A stretch of DNA of 64,000 nt from Prorocentrum cordatum (GCA_963575745.1 CAUYUJ010002769.1:127501-191500), one strand, 5' to 3'. Shown: positions 19,960 to 32,285, counted from the stretch's first letter. The notes: a model not told the origin generated them from the letters alone. Program-made: numbers and translations.

Positions 19960-22670
19960 GATGAGTCCAGTTTTGATCGAGTCCGTTCTAGTGCATGTAA
20001 GACCGCCTACGAGGAGGCGCTGATGGATTCCCTGTGCCACATGAGGCTCAGGGATGCGCCGCCCTTCGTTTTCCTGCGGCCGAAGGCCTACGCGGAGGAC
20101 AAAGGGGAGCGACGAGGAGGGCATTGCGGGGCAGAGGATCTTGCGCGCGTTTGACAGTACATCGGCGGGTATCCGTGCAGGAGTGATGCAGAGACGGACA
20201 TTGAACGTACCAGCGTCGAGAGGCGGCTACTGCTACGATTGAGTGTACGACATGGAGAACGATATCGAGTGGCACATCGACGGCGACTTCATGTTATAAT
20301 GGAATGAAGGCTTTTGGATGCACTACGCTGTCTAGCTTACATGCCCGAGGCTGCTGGTATGACATCGAGCCAGATAGGGGATGGCACACGAGGACCATTG
20401 ACGAGACCACGCTGCACACGGATGTGGGAGAGGGCCTCTCTTTTTGGCCCCAGACAGGCAGCTCCATGGGATGCACCCTCGGGCCGTGCGACCTCATCAG
20501 TTGCTACAGCCCAGGAGTGGCAGCGTGGCTAGATCATTTACTAGAGGGGACACCCAAGGAAATATTGCATTTGACAGAGTGCCCTGTGACAACGAGGAGA
20601 TGTGACATTTCTGTGGCGACCTTCGTAGACGACGTGACAAAAGGTATACGTGCTCCCAAGGAGACCATCCGCTCATCGCGCTGAGGAACGAGTCGCCCCG
20701 CGAGGTGAGCAGCTCGCTCGACGCTCGATGCAGCGGGCAATCGTTGAACTGAGCTAAACAGAGCACCCTGGTACAGTTGTGGGGGGAGGGCGCGGCCACG
20801 GAGCAGTGCGCCCTGTCATCATCTTCCAGCTTGCTTGCACGCCCGACGCAACTGACGCCCGTACCTGAGTGCAGACGGTTCGGTCAGCGCCGGGGTAGAG
20901 CTGCGCGTCCGCGAAGCGCGTGCAGGATGGCATCGGCTGGGCAAGGTCTGGAACACAAATATGCTCTTCATGATGAAGAGGTGTCTCTCCCTCGCCCCCG
21001 TCCAGAAAAGTTGTCTATCGGCGCTAGAGGCATGTGTCTTGGAGCCTGGACACTACGAGACCCTGGGCCGCACCTCAGTTAGGCGATGTAGGAACAAGAG
21101 TGGAGGCGTAGCGCACTATGACCCGAGCGTATACAGACCTTCAGCAATCAAGATATATCTTCGCGGCATTGTAGGTCATCCCTGGTGAACAAGAACTCAG
21201 AGTGAGACGGCTTGAGTGGTACCCGTCCTTTGCAGCCTCGCCAGTCAACGGGGCCCAGTTCTTGGCGGCAATCTCCGGGAACAGCGCTGTAGACCTATCC
21301 CTGGGCATCGAGCGTCTGGAGAAAGGATGGGTATGTTAGGTTCGTCGTCGACCCCTTGGGCTAGGCAGATCCAGAGGGACGCCGAGGAGTTTGCGGCAAC
21401 AGGGTGGGGGGCGGAGTACTGGTTGGGCCAGCTGGACTCAATCTTGGACGTCTTCCGAGGCCACATGGCGTTCGAGTTCAGCAATTTCGACATAGGTGTA
21501 TTACGTAGTGCTGGGCACGGTGTTCAGATCCCCCCTCCTCCTGGACATCGGCGGACCTGCAGTAGCAATCGACCCACTTGGCCCTCTGGAAGGAAGATCT
21601 TAGCACATTGCGAGACAATCCGTGGCAGTGTTATCTTGGCACGTCGGTGGGTCGTTGTACGTACGCGAGTGGAACGTCTACAGGTCTCGTCTCGCACATG
21701 ATAAACGCGCACGGACTTCAGTCGTTATTCTTCATCGCAGTCGTTACGCACGGGTGCCCGTGGTGTTGCAATACCCCTTCAAAACTCGTGGGCTCGCTCG
21801 TTGACACGCGTCGCAGGTGAGTGAGGAAACAAGGGAATGCAAGCTAGACCGTTCCAAATGGTCCAGTGAAGTGACCGAGCCAGCGCCTGATGCATTGCGT
21901 TGTCCGTTCTGCGGCACTTTGGCTCAACGTCGGCAGCAGTTGTTCAACCGCATTATCACGCACCTGCCCGAAGCCATGATTTCTGACTTCGGCCATTTTC
22001 CCGCGGCAATCTATGCGAAGGCTGCCAGCGGCGGGGGGAGCAGGACAACCCGGGCCGCAGAGACCGAGGGTTAGAGATGGGTCGAGCGGCAGTGGAAAGT
22101 AAGGCAGCGCAAGAGAAGAACTACGAGCGGTGCAGAAGCTGCCCCTGTACCTGAATAGCCAGGCTCGAGAAATAGGAGGGGCGCTGTCAGATACTGGGCT
22201 CATCGACAAGAGCGCGTCGATCCCGTCCGCGATGCTGGAAGCAGGCCAGACGCACAACGCAGGTGAGAAGACTGAAGAAAGGTCATTGGTTGGGGGTCTA
22301 TTTCTCGCACGTGGCAATCGGAAGCTCGAGGCGGCGGTAAAGTTAGACCAGGGCCCCATGCGCAAAGCTATTCTCCAGGACTCACTTTCCGAGTATTGAA
22401 GGAACCTTCGTACACGAGCGAGATCTTCGGTACGTGCAAAGCGAAGGTGGCAGCTCAAGGGAGGTCAGCGTCCAACGGCAAGACAGTCATCAAGAGGGCC
22501 CTGAAACCGTACGCGATAGTGCCCAAGTCCGACGGGGGCGGCTACTTGTGGTCGGTCTAGGTGAAGGCGGCGCTCATCGCATCGCTGAAGAAGGAGGGCG
22601 CGGAGTTCCAGCTGGGGCCCGCGCCGCGCGTGGACACCGCGCGCGAGGTCCAGAACCACGTTGGGTAGAA
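19960..22670 (+). pseudogene. Second retroelement: reverse transcriptase with FVDD, decayed
   Basis: Coding-like segments follow in order with frame changes and stops: AYEEALMDSLCHMRLRDAPP (about 19995), a stretch with stops at about 20239 and 20297, and an RT palm at 20304-20684. The palm has MKAFGCTT (motif A region), SMGCTLGPCDLISCY (motif B region) and FVDD at 20622-20633 (motif C, catalytic Asp pair). A thumb-like part follows (LSALEACVLEPGHYETL near 21015), then VRRLEWYPSFAA near 21205. C2H2-like Cys/His clusters lie at about 21700-21800 and at 21895 (CPFC, then two His). The Lys-rich tail (KTVIKRALKPYAIV, about 22480) contains stop TAG 22557-22559. The order RT then C2H2 fingers resembles LINE-like elements of dinoflagellates. 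It is dead or badly sequenced, and its ends are uncertain. Confidence 0.5.
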
Positions 22671-23784
22671 GGGCCCAGTGAGTGCAGGGGTAGGTGCAGC
22701 GAGAGCAGCCCTCTCCTTGTAGGACTTCCCTCGCCCTCTCCCCCCGAGCCGCGCAGCTGCTCGCTCGCATGCGCCCTCCCCCATCATGTGCCACCGCGCA
22801 CGAGTAACGGAGGGACCCGAGAAGTGAGACGCCCCGTTCATAGGGGCTGGTTCGCCCGAGAAGGGCGGTCCCGTTCTGCGCGAGGCCGCAATAACGAGGT
22901 CACGAGATAGTTGACGTTGCCCGGGGCCTAGCGTTAGAGAGTTTTTTTGTTGTAGCAGCGGAGATATGAGGATGAAGACAGACCCTGATGGTATATTCCA
23001 AATTCCCGATTCCTCCTCCTCCTCCTCAACCCTCTGTCGTTCATTGCTACTTGTCTGTGGGCAGTGTGTTGCGGTCGATTTAGTTCGACCTTCGGCCCGA
23101 CACCGATTCGCCGCCGCAGCCGACTCAACCCTCTGCCAGGGGATGGGGGTCGGGGGGCCGCGCCTGCGGAAGGGAGCTTTGCCAGGGGACGCAAAAACGG
23201 CCGCTGCCAGCACCGCTGCGTCCGCCGCCGCCACCGCCGCTGGCCGCCCGCAGTTCGCCCAGTGCATCGCTTGTCCGGCCACGCTTCCTGCCCGCTGCGT
23301 CGGATGCGCTTCGGTCTTTGCCATCGCACCTTCAGACGGCCGCGGGTGAGGGGGCGTTCGAGCTTCACCCCGTCACCTTTCTCGAGGTCTCCTTGGTTCC
23401 TTGGAAGAGCCACGCATGGGCCAGAAGCGCCTGCTGCAGCGCCAGGGAAGTAAAACCAGGCATGCGGCATTACCAGCACCGTCGCAATGCGATAATCACG
23501 GCCACAGTCGGCCGTAATTGCTTCGGGGGGGCATGTCCTTGCTGTTTTTTCGTGGTGGGTGATGGATTTAGGGTGGACCTTGCCAGCGACTCGCGTTATT
23601 TGGGATCTGTGTTTTCTGTTTCCTTCGCCACGGCCTTTTTTTCCCGCCAGGGACTCCGATTGTAGGTGTTTTGACGTGGCGGTCCCTCAGGGTGAGCGTG
23701 ACATGTCGCCCCCAGAAGGGGATATACCTATACGACCACCCTGCGGGTGATAAGGAGGTGAGGGTGGAGGGGAAACCAACGTCT
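22671..23784. other. No gene found
   Basis: It contains a short TCC run near 23010-23025 and unique GC-rich DNA with Ala/Arg-rich frames. A T-rich patch is at 23540-23665. Nothing matches a known family. Confidence 0.45.
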
Positions 23785-24870
<1,086 letters not shown>

Positions 24871-24876
24871 ATCATC

Positions 24877-25273
24877 GGGACACCGACGGGACACCCGGGA
24901 CACCAGCGGGACACCGGCGGGACACCGCGCGCCACCGGCCGCCCAGAAGAGACACATTTGGTCCGGCCGCGCCTCAGCCACAGGGACACCGACGGGACAC
25001 CAGCGGGACACCGGCGGGACACCGCGCGCCACCGGCCGCCCGGAAGAGACACATTTGGTCCGGCCGCGCCTCAGCCACAGGGACACCGACGGGACACCAG
25101 CGGGACACCGGCGGGACACCGCGCGCCACCGGCCGCCCGGAAGAGACACATTTGGTCCGGCCGCGCCTCAGCCACAGGGACACCGACGGGACACCAGCGG
25201 GACACCGGCGGGACACCGCGCGCCACCGGCCGCCCGGAAGAGACACATTTGGTCCGGCCGCGCCTCAGCCACA
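24877..25273. repeat. 97-bp minisatellite, four copies
   Basis: Copies start with GGGACACCGACGGGACACC at 24877, 24983, 25080 and 25177. The last three are essentially identical and exactly 97 bases long. The first has a 9-base extra ACACCCGGG. Each unit holds four GGGACACC(A/G)(G/A)CG sub-repeats, then GCGCGCCACCGGCCGCC and CACATTTGGTCCGGCC. It directly abuts the ATC satellite. Confidence 0.95.
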
Positions 25274-25283
25274 GGAGACTTTC

Positions 25284-25400
25284 CTCTCGCCCGCCCACGC
25301 AGCTTCGCCTCGCCCGCGCGCACGGCACGCACGAACACGAAACCGAAGTCGATTTCCCGGTAGAGGGGCTCTCCGTTCCACTTCGATCTCACCCCCTCAC
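25284..25400 (-). repeat. Dispersed repeat, minus-strand copy ('YREIDFGF')
   Basis: On the minus strand it reads YREIDFGFVFVRAVRAGEAK. The plus-strand copy at 32087-32200 encodes YREIDFGFASCRAWRACG. The nucleotide match runs over about 100 bases, with the core CGACTTCGGTTTCGTG. Whether the shared peptide is translated is unknown. Confidence 0.65.
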
Positions 25401-26460
25401 CTCCGATAGAGAGCGAGAGAGAGAGAGAGAAAGAAATGGAGTATGATGAGAAGGAGGAGGATGCGGAACTCCAGGGCTGACATCGTCCCTTCTCGCCTCG
25501 GGTAACGCATGCCTCTTCCGTGGCGCAGTGAGGTGCGAAGCCATCGGGCCTACGGAATGCGCGGCCGGAAGCGGCATCCGCAGAATTTGAGGCAGGCCCA
25601 GGGTGAGGATGAGTCGCTCCAGAGCGTTCCAGAACGCTCTCGGAGCGAAACGGCCGCAGCGCCCGAGACATCCCCCTCGGACCCGTCGGGTCTCAGAGAT
25701 TCCAGCTTGATCCTCACCTGAGCGACGGAAGAAAGCGGGGTCGAATGCTCGGACATGCGCGCGTCAGCTTCCTGGGTAAGGTCGCGCGTGAGCGCCCTCT
25801 TCCCCACGCGGGGTACCACGCTGGCGGCCAGCGCAAGCTGTTGAGTGAGCTTGCTACGCCATCGTGTGCAAGCCTCCTTTCTTGTCATCGCCCATCTGGA
25901 CCTATATCCTTCTGGCTTCGCCTCACCGGCTGCTGTTGCTGCGGTCGGATTTTTGCTGTTGCTTTGGGCGTCGCTGCACCAGTTCTGGCCCACCACGCTG
26001 GGTGCGACACGCCATCCACTTCTCAAGGGGCCCCAGGACACACAAATAAATACACACAAATAAAAAGATGCCCCATATTTTACCATATTTTCTGGGTTTC
26101 TGTCTTCCCCCCCACTTCCCATATTTTCCTATATTTTCTGGGGAATCGACGATTCATTGTGTCTGTGTGTTTCTTTCCCTCCTGAACTTCCCCGCCCCCG
26201 AGGCGTCGACTTCCCGAGCTCTGCCCGGCCTCCCGCCCCGCTGGGCGGGAGGCCACGCGCTATATCCGCTGGCAGGGCTCCGCGTGCCACCAAGGGCTTG
26301 CCGCCGCCGCCCCGTGGCCCTCCCGGCACCGTGCGCCGGCTCGGACCCCACCCGCCCAGCGGCACGCCCGCGGCCCGCCGGCGGTGCGACCCAAAGGACC
26401 CGCGGCTCCGGCGGCAGACGCCCGTGATCCGTTCCTCCAGGACGCCTATAGGTAGACGGG
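25401..26460. other. No gene found; short GA microsatellite
   Basis: A (GA)n run is at about 25408-25432. CCATATTTT..TATTTTCTGGG is repeated at 26070 and 26118. Other frames are Pro/Arg-rich and unsupported. Confidence 0.45.
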
Positions 26461-26585
26461 TCCGCGCGGATTCCTTGGATCCGCGCTGGGACCCCCGCCC
26501 TGGCGCGCGGAGCGCGCCAGGGGCGGCGCCGGAGGCGCCGCCGGGGGGGGCCCAGCGCGAATCCAAGAAATCCGTGCGGAGCGCC
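26461..26585. repeat. Foldback element family F1, copy a
   Basis: TCCGCGCGGATTCCTTGGAT and CCGCGCTGGG at 26461-26490 are matched in reverse complement by 26551-26580, about 27 of 30 bases. The centre is GC-rich with its own GGCGCC palindromes. The outer CATAAAC is missing on the left. It lies 55 bases before F2 copy b. Confidence 0.85.
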
Positions 26586-26639
26586 CCCAACAAAGCTCGG
26601 TTTTATGGCGTTTTGGTTCTCTTATTTTGCATCTTGGGT

Positions 26640-26833
26640 TGGAGAATCGCGCCACATCGCCGACGCATCGGCGATGCGGCGCCGATGTGGATCCCGATCT
26701 TCTACACGCCGATGTCGCCGACGCGTCGGCGATGTCGCCGATGCATCGGCGATGCATCGGCGATCTGTCGGCGATGCGCCAGCCACGTTGGCGCGAGCCT
26801 GCAGCACCATCTACTCTCACCCCATCTGGGAGG
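26640..26833. repeat. Foldback element family F2, copy b
   Basis: A centre of ATCGCCGACGCATCGGCGAT and GATGCATCGGCGATGCATCG words. The right end CCATCTACTCTCACCCCATC then TGGGAGG matches the F2 right arm. The left outer arm is missing, apparently replaced by the F1 copy. Confidence 0.7.
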
Positions 26834-27640
26834 TTTCAGACAATTCCAAGAATTCCCAGAATTTCCTGGTTTCCTCACGTGTCCCACGGGCTGCAGAAAC
26901 GGGAGCCGCCAGATACAGTCAAGCCTCTGAAAGAAGGAACGTTTTGGGCTCAGGAGGGGCTCGGGTTTTCGGGCCGTTCCTTAGGTCTAGGTCGGGGAAT
27001 CTGTCTGTGGCCGAGGTTCGCCGCGGCCCAAAAGCCCCTTCGTTTCTTACTTGGCGTTCCTTGTGGTAGCACGATGACTGTACTTCGGAACTCTTGGAAC
27101 GCATCCTGAGCCGATCAATCGAACTGCGCCCTCGACCAGCGCCAGTCGTACAAGAAAGATCAGCACGCAAATGAACTTTCGGAGCTCTTCGCGGGTGTCT
27201 TGGATTGGCGCCGGCGCAACTTTTCTACGACAAGCTCTCACAACAGTTCGGCATGAAAGAGCAAATTCATATGTACACACCTGCGCGGAACATCTCATGC
27301 CAGCCCGGTTGTCCGGCCGAGGACGTGGCCCTGTGTTGACGCCTCCTTTGAAAATTCTGGACAGTACGCTTACTCACGATATCGCTTGGCAACCCGTTGA
27401 ACACGCCTATCGTGCCAAAGATGGAGCGCCGTATAATGGCTGGCGACCTGGTTCAATCGGATCAAACAGCGCCGTGTCGTGAAATGTCTGAGCTGCTGCG
27501 AGGCCAAAAGGTTCCAGATTGTCAACAGCTGGGCGGAACAATGCCGAAAGAGAGGGGGGAGCAAGGCCTGCAGCAACGTTGAATAGTAATCCCAGTGCAG
27601 CAGTATCCCGACGCACACATAAGAAAGAGCGCGTTCTGTG
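26834..27640. other. Unique DNA, coding-like patches but no identifiable gene
   Basis: At 27070-27175 a frame reads DDCTSELLERILSRSIELRP and ends in TGA. Further frames to 27582 look protein-like but shift and stop. It may be a dead gene. No family is recognised. Confidence 0.3.
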
Positions 27641-27903
27641 GTCGCTTGGAGGGGGGGGGTTGGAACTGGATCCTTCCCCCCCCCTTCCCCGTGATGGAGG
27701 GGGTGGGTTTCACCCCCCCCTCTTTCCTTCCTTCTCCCCTACTTTTCCACTCCCTTTCGTCGGGCCAGCGCCTGCGTCGGCGGCGGCTGGCGGCGGCGGC
27801 GGGGGCGACGACTTCACGGCGCTGGCGCCTGCGGCGGCGGGCGGCGGCGGCGGGGAGCTTCGACGAGGACGACGGCGACGACGATGACGACGACGACGCT
27901 CCG
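27641..27903. repeat. G- and C-run region with GGCGGCGG repeats
   Basis: G9 and C10 homopolymers flank inverted GATCCTTCCCC / GTGATGGAGGGG text, followed by GGCGGCGGC and GACGACGAC triplets. It resembles the block at 29642-29900. Confidence 0.7.
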
Positions 27904-28035
27904 CCACCGTGCCTTGGCTTTAGGTCAGAGTCCTAATGGATGCCTCTTGGGGTCTCGTAGGAGGGTTCTCGGGGACCTCTGAAGGGCATTTGTGAAGCCT
28001 CCTGGGCGCCTCTTGGGCATCTCTTGGGGCCTCTC
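27904..28035. repeat. Left flank repeat of the GGT satellite
   Basis: CCACCGTGCCTTGGCTTTAG, TAATGGATGCCTCTTGGGGT and TGTGAAGCCTC correspond in order to CCACCGTGTTTTGGCTTCGG, TATTGGATGTCTCATGAGGT and CGTGAAGCCTC at 29430-29560. Both flanks lead into GGT repeats. Confidence 0.8.
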
Positions 28036-29425
28036 TGAGGTTGTGGTGGTGCTGAGCTGTGGTGGTGGTTGTGGCGGTGTTGGTGGAAGTGGCGGTGGTG
28101 ATGATGGTGGTGGTTGGTGGTGGTTGGTGGTTGTTGTGGTGGTTGTGGTGTTAGGTTGTGGTGGTGGCGGTGGTGGTGGTGGTGCGGTGGTTTCTGGTGG
28201 TGGTGGTGTGGTGGTTGTTCTTGTGGTGGTGGGTTGAGGTGGTGGCGTTGGTGGTGTGGTGGTTTGTAGTGGTGGTTGTGGCGGTGGTGGTAGTGGTTGT
28301 GGTGGTGGCGGTGGTGGGTTGTGGTGGTGGTGGTGGCAGTGGTGGTTAGGGTGGTTGGTGGTGGTTTGTTGCGGTGGTGGTGGTTGTGGTTGTTGTGGTG
28401 GTGCTGGTGGTGGTGGTTGCGGTCGTGGTGGTGGTGGTGGTGATGGTGTAGTGGCTTGTGGTGGTGGTGGTGGGTTGTGGTGGTGGTGGTGGCGGTGGTT
28501 GTGGTGGTGGTGGTGTGGTGGTTTGTTGTGGTGGTAGTGGTTGTGGTGGTGGTGGTGGTTGGTGGTGGCTGTGGTGGTGGTGGTTCGGTGGTGGTGTGGT
28601 GGTGGTTTGTGGCGGTGGTGGTGGTGGGTTGTTGTGGTGGTTGTGGCGGTGGTGGTGGTGGTTGTGGTGTGGTGGTTTGTGGTGCTGGTGGCGGTGGTGG
28701 TGGTGGCGGTGGTTCGTGGTGGTGGTGGTGGTGGCGGTGGTGGTGGTGGTGTGGTGGTTTGTGGAGGTGGTGGGTTGTGGTTGTGGTGGTGGTGGCGGTG
28801 GTGGCGTGGTGGTGTGGTAGATTATGGGGGTGGTGGTTGTTGGTTGTTGTGGTGGTGGTGAGTTGTTGTGGTGGTTGTGTGGTGGTGGTGGCTGTGGTGG
28901 TGGTGGTTGTGTGGTGGTTTGGTGGTGGTGGTGGTGGGTTGAGGTGGTGGTTGTGGTGGTGGTTGTGGTGGTGGTGGTTGTGGTGGTTGTGCTGGTGGCG
29001 TGGTGGTTTGTGGTCGCGGTGGTGGTGCTGCTGGTAGCGGTGCTGGTCGTGGGTGGTGGGTGGTGGGTGGTGGGTGTTGGTGGTGGTAGTGGTGGTGGTT
29101 GTGGTGGTGGTGGTGTGGTTGTTTGTGGTTTTTGTGGTGGATTGTGGTGGGTTGTGGTGGTGGTGGTGGCAGCGGTGGTGATGGTGCTGGTACTGTGTGG
29201 TGGTTTTCCATGGTGGTGGTGGTGGTGGTTGTGGTGGATTGTGGTGGGTTGTGGTGGTGCTGGTGGTGGTGGCGTTTCTCGTGGCGGTTGTGTAGTGATT
29301 TGTGGTGATGGTGGTGGTTGTGGTGGTGGTGGGTTGTGATGGTTGTGGTGGTCGTTGTGGTTGTGGTAGTGGTGTTGGTGTTATGGTTTGTGGTGGTGGT
29401 GGTGGTGGTGTGGCTTTCGTCTCTT
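28036..29425. repeat. GGT/GTG-rich satellite, 1.4 kb
   Basis: Irregular GGTGGTGGTTGTGGTGG words run over the whole stretch, with the occasional GCGGTGG or TGCTGGTGG. Closely spaced GG pairs could make two-layer G-quadruplexes. The minus strand is ACC/CAAC-rich and gives a 513-codon His/Thr/Pro frame that is only satellite translation. Confidence 0.95.
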
Positions 29426-29429
29426 CCTG

Positions 29430-29641
29430 CCACCGTGTTTTGGCTTCGGGTCTGAGTTCTATTGGATGTCTCATGAGGTCTCGTCAGAAGCGTCTCGGGG
29501 GCGTCTGAGGAGCATGCGTGAAGCCTCGTGGACCTTCCTAAGGGCCTCTCGGTGGCTTCTGGGGGGCGAGGGCTCGATGGTGGTGGGTTGAGGCGGTGGT
29601 GGTGGTGGTGGTGGTGGTGGTGGTGGTGGTAGTGGTGGTAA
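29430..29641. repeat. Right flank repeat followed by a second short GGT tract
   Basis: A diverged copy of 27904-28035 (roughly 70 percent by eye), followed at 29578-29640 by pure GGT repeats. Flank plus GGT therefore forms a higher-order unit present twice. Confidence 0.8.
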
Positions 29642-29900
29642 TCGTCGCTGCGTCCCCGCCGTCGCCGGCGCTAGCGCCAGCGCTGCTGGCCGCCGCCAGC
29701 GCCAGCGCCGGCGCCCGGGGGGGGGGGGGGGCGGGGTTTTGAACCCCCCCGCTCCCCCACACTGTGGTCATCGTCGCTGCGTCCCCGCCGTCGGCGGTGC
29801 TGGCGGCCGCCAGCGCCGGCGCTGGCGCCGAGGGGGAGGGGGGGGGGGTTAGAACCCCCCCTTTCCCTTTCGAAGGGGGGGGGTTCGGGGGGAGGGGGGT
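29642..29900. repeat. 129-bp tandem duplication with long G and C runs
   Basis: TCGTCGCTGCGTCCCCGCCG starts at 29642 and 29771. Each copy then has GCCAGCGCC / GGCGCTGGC palindromes and a G-run followed by a C-run (GGTTTTGAACCCCCCC, GGTTAGAACCCCCCC), making strong foldbacks. Confidence 0.85.
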
Positions 29901-31154
29901 TGGGGGGGGAGTGGAGTCCCCCTGGTTTTGATCGACGACGCCGAGTGTTTTTGGGCCCCCCCCCCGGTTCGAAACGCGCCGCCGAATGTTCCCAGGGCAA
30001 CCGCCCGTGAAGCGCGCTTTCTCGAAGATGAGACGGATACGTGGAAGGGCAGGAAGGAGAAGGAGGGTGGAGGGAGAAGCGGGTGCAGGGAGGACAGCAC
30101 GGAGGAGGGTGGTGGCCCGGGCGGCGTCAGGGGATTACGTGGACTGCCACCGCCAGCTCCACGCTGGCGGCGCGGGCGGCGGGGGCTGCGCCGCGGATTG
30201 GGAGCCTCCGGGGGGCCTGAGGATGACGGCCGCAAGCCTCCGCCCTCCTCTTTCTTCCTCCGCCCTCCTCATCCTTCCTCCCTTACCATCCGAGCCTCCT
30301 GTTTCGCACTCCACCTCCTGATTCCTCCTTCCTCCTCCTTGCCCACTTCCTTGGCGCTTCCCTCCTCCCCCTTCCTTTCTCCTCGTCGGTTTCTTCCTGC
30401 TCCTGTTCTGGTTCCTCCTCTTCCTTTTTTCTCCTCCTCCTCCTACTTATTCATATTCTTCGTCCCCTCCCTGCCTGCTTCCCTGTTCATTCCTCCTTAC
30501 GGTGGCCTTCCGGCTGAGCGCCATTGTCTCGCAGGTGCTGCGCCACCCTCCTCCTCCTCCTTCTCCGCCTTCTCCGCCTCATCCCGCCTCCTCTGTCGCC
30601 CCGCGTCCCTCCTCCATTTCTTTTCCTTGTAGATAATTCCCCCTGTCGCACCCCAAGGCCAGTTTTTAGGGTGGGCCGGGAGTTTCGCTTGAGATTTCCT
30701 CACCCTGTATGACTTTGACGCTTTTAAATTGGCAACAGATTCACATATGGAGGGCGGCTCATTTTCAAAATGTGGCTCTCGCCGTAGCGCCGCGAACATT
30801 CGTTCATAAAATGTACAAGAGTGTTACATATATTCGTAATCAACGTACCAGACATGGCGTTTTGGAAGGAGTCTGGACTTCGCGGGTGCAACAGTTACGT
30901 TGGCTCGCGGTGTTGAAGTCCCCCAAAAACGGCGTTGTGGCACGGTTCTGGATCGTCAAGACGCAGCAGTCAGGTTGATTCGTGGCGTTGGAATCCCGAG
31001 AACAATGTTGCGGCATGTTTCAGGGTCTTCAAACGGCTATCTTCCAACGGGGCAGTTCCGTGAATGGAAATGAACCATTGTCGGAGCCTATGAAGAGGGA
31101 GCTTGGAGGGAGGGTTTCTTCCAACATCATTGATGACTCTTGGGTTTACACTGG
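29901..31154. other. No gene found
   Basis: An A/G-rich patch at 30045-30120 and a C/T-rich stretch at 30240-30620 give false frames. The part at 30700-31100 is unique and of moderate GC, with no recognised family. Confidence 0.5.
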
Positions 31155-31430
31155 GCCTCCTCCTCCTCCTCCTGCTCCTCATTTTCCTCTCTCGTCCCGC
31201 CTCCTCCTCCTCTTCCTCCTTCTCCCTTCTTTTCTCTCGCCCCGCCTCCTGCCTCCACCTCCTCCTCCTCCTCCTCCTCCTCCTCCTCCTCTTCCTCCTC
31301 CTCCTCCCTTCTTTTCTCTCGCCCCGCCTCCTGCCTCCACCTCCTCCTCCCTCCCTCCTCTCCCTCCTCCTCCTCCTCCTCCTCCTCCTCCTCCTCCTCC
31401 TCCTCCTCCTCCTCGTTCTCCTCTCTCGTC
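31155..31430. repeat. CCT/TCC microsatellite
   Basis: About 270 bases of CTC triplets with TTCTTTTCTCTCGCCCC interruptions that themselves occur twice (31229 and 31313). The perfect block is 31369-31413. Confidence 0.95.
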
Positions 31431-32080
31431 CCACCTCCCGCCCAGCCTCCGCGAGCGCCTGGACGGCGGCTGCGCTGGTTCGCCCGGCGACGGGGAGACC
31501 GGGCCACCCTCTGCCAGCCGGCGAGGCCCTGCGGCGGAGAGGAAGGGACCGGAGGGGATAGGCGCCCGCGGCGGCCCCGCGCGTCGCCGCCCCTGGGGCA
31601 GCACGGGGGCGACAGCGTCGCATGGCCGCCCAGCCCAGCCCAGAGGCCCCTGCGGCTGCGACCGCACGCGCGCACCGCCAGCACCAGCAGCAGCATGGCG
31701 GCGCGGGGCGACAGCCTCTGGCGCCCAGGCAGCACAGCCGAGGCACATCCGAGGTTGAACGCCGCCCTCGGGGATTGCCTCCAGGGACCTGCAGATGGCC
31801 CCCGGAGGCCTCCAGGAATCTCCGCGAGACTCTGGAATTCCCCATCTTTCTCGGTTGTAGCTCCTGGAAGGTTCAGCTCGCTGGAGGGTGGGGCAATTTG
31901 TCTCAGTCGCCAACTGGTTTCTTGCAGGTCTCACTCGGGAGGAAGGGCTGATGACGGTCCTGCGAAAGGGTTGCTTGCCGACTCCCCGGCACAAATTGGA
32001 CAATGATCAGGCGTGTGCGATGTCTCCCTTTCGTCTCTTCCCCCCTTCTCGAAAAAAGAGAAGAAAAATCGCAGGCTGGA
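31431..32080. other. No gene found
   Basis: GC-rich unique DNA, several overlapping frames on both strands, none recognised. Confidence 0.45.
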
Positions 32081-32086
32081 GGGTTG

Positions 32087-32200
32087 AGGCCGAAGTGAAA
32101 CGGAGTCCGTCCTACCGGGAGATCGATTTCGGTTTCGCTTCGTGTCGCGCGTGGCGTGCGTGTGGGCGAAGCGAAGTCGCGCGAGCTCCTGCACTAGATA
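32087..32200 (+). repeat. Dispersed repeat, plus-strand copy ('YREIDFGF')
   Basis: It starts CCGAAGTGAAACGGAGTCCG and contains CCGGGAGATCGATTTCGGTT. It is the inverted counterpart of 25284-25400, 6.8 kb away. An inverted pair like this could pair or recombine. Confidence 0.65.
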
Positions 32201-32285
32201 GGCCCAGGGCGCGCCCAAAAGAAGTCGCATCCTTGGCCCTCTGGGGGCGTCCGCGGGATTGTCCCGCGGTTGTCACGTGGCTCGT

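Noticed and set aside
21911-21926. ACTTTGGCTCAACG resembles the spliced-leader end
   Set aside because: It encodes part of a CPFCGTLAQR zinc-finger-like segment. The upstream leader half is absent.
27933-29474. 513-codon minus-strand frame rich in His, Thr and Pro
   Set aside because: It is the translation of the GGT/GTG satellite. Residue order follows the DNA repeat and there is no domain.
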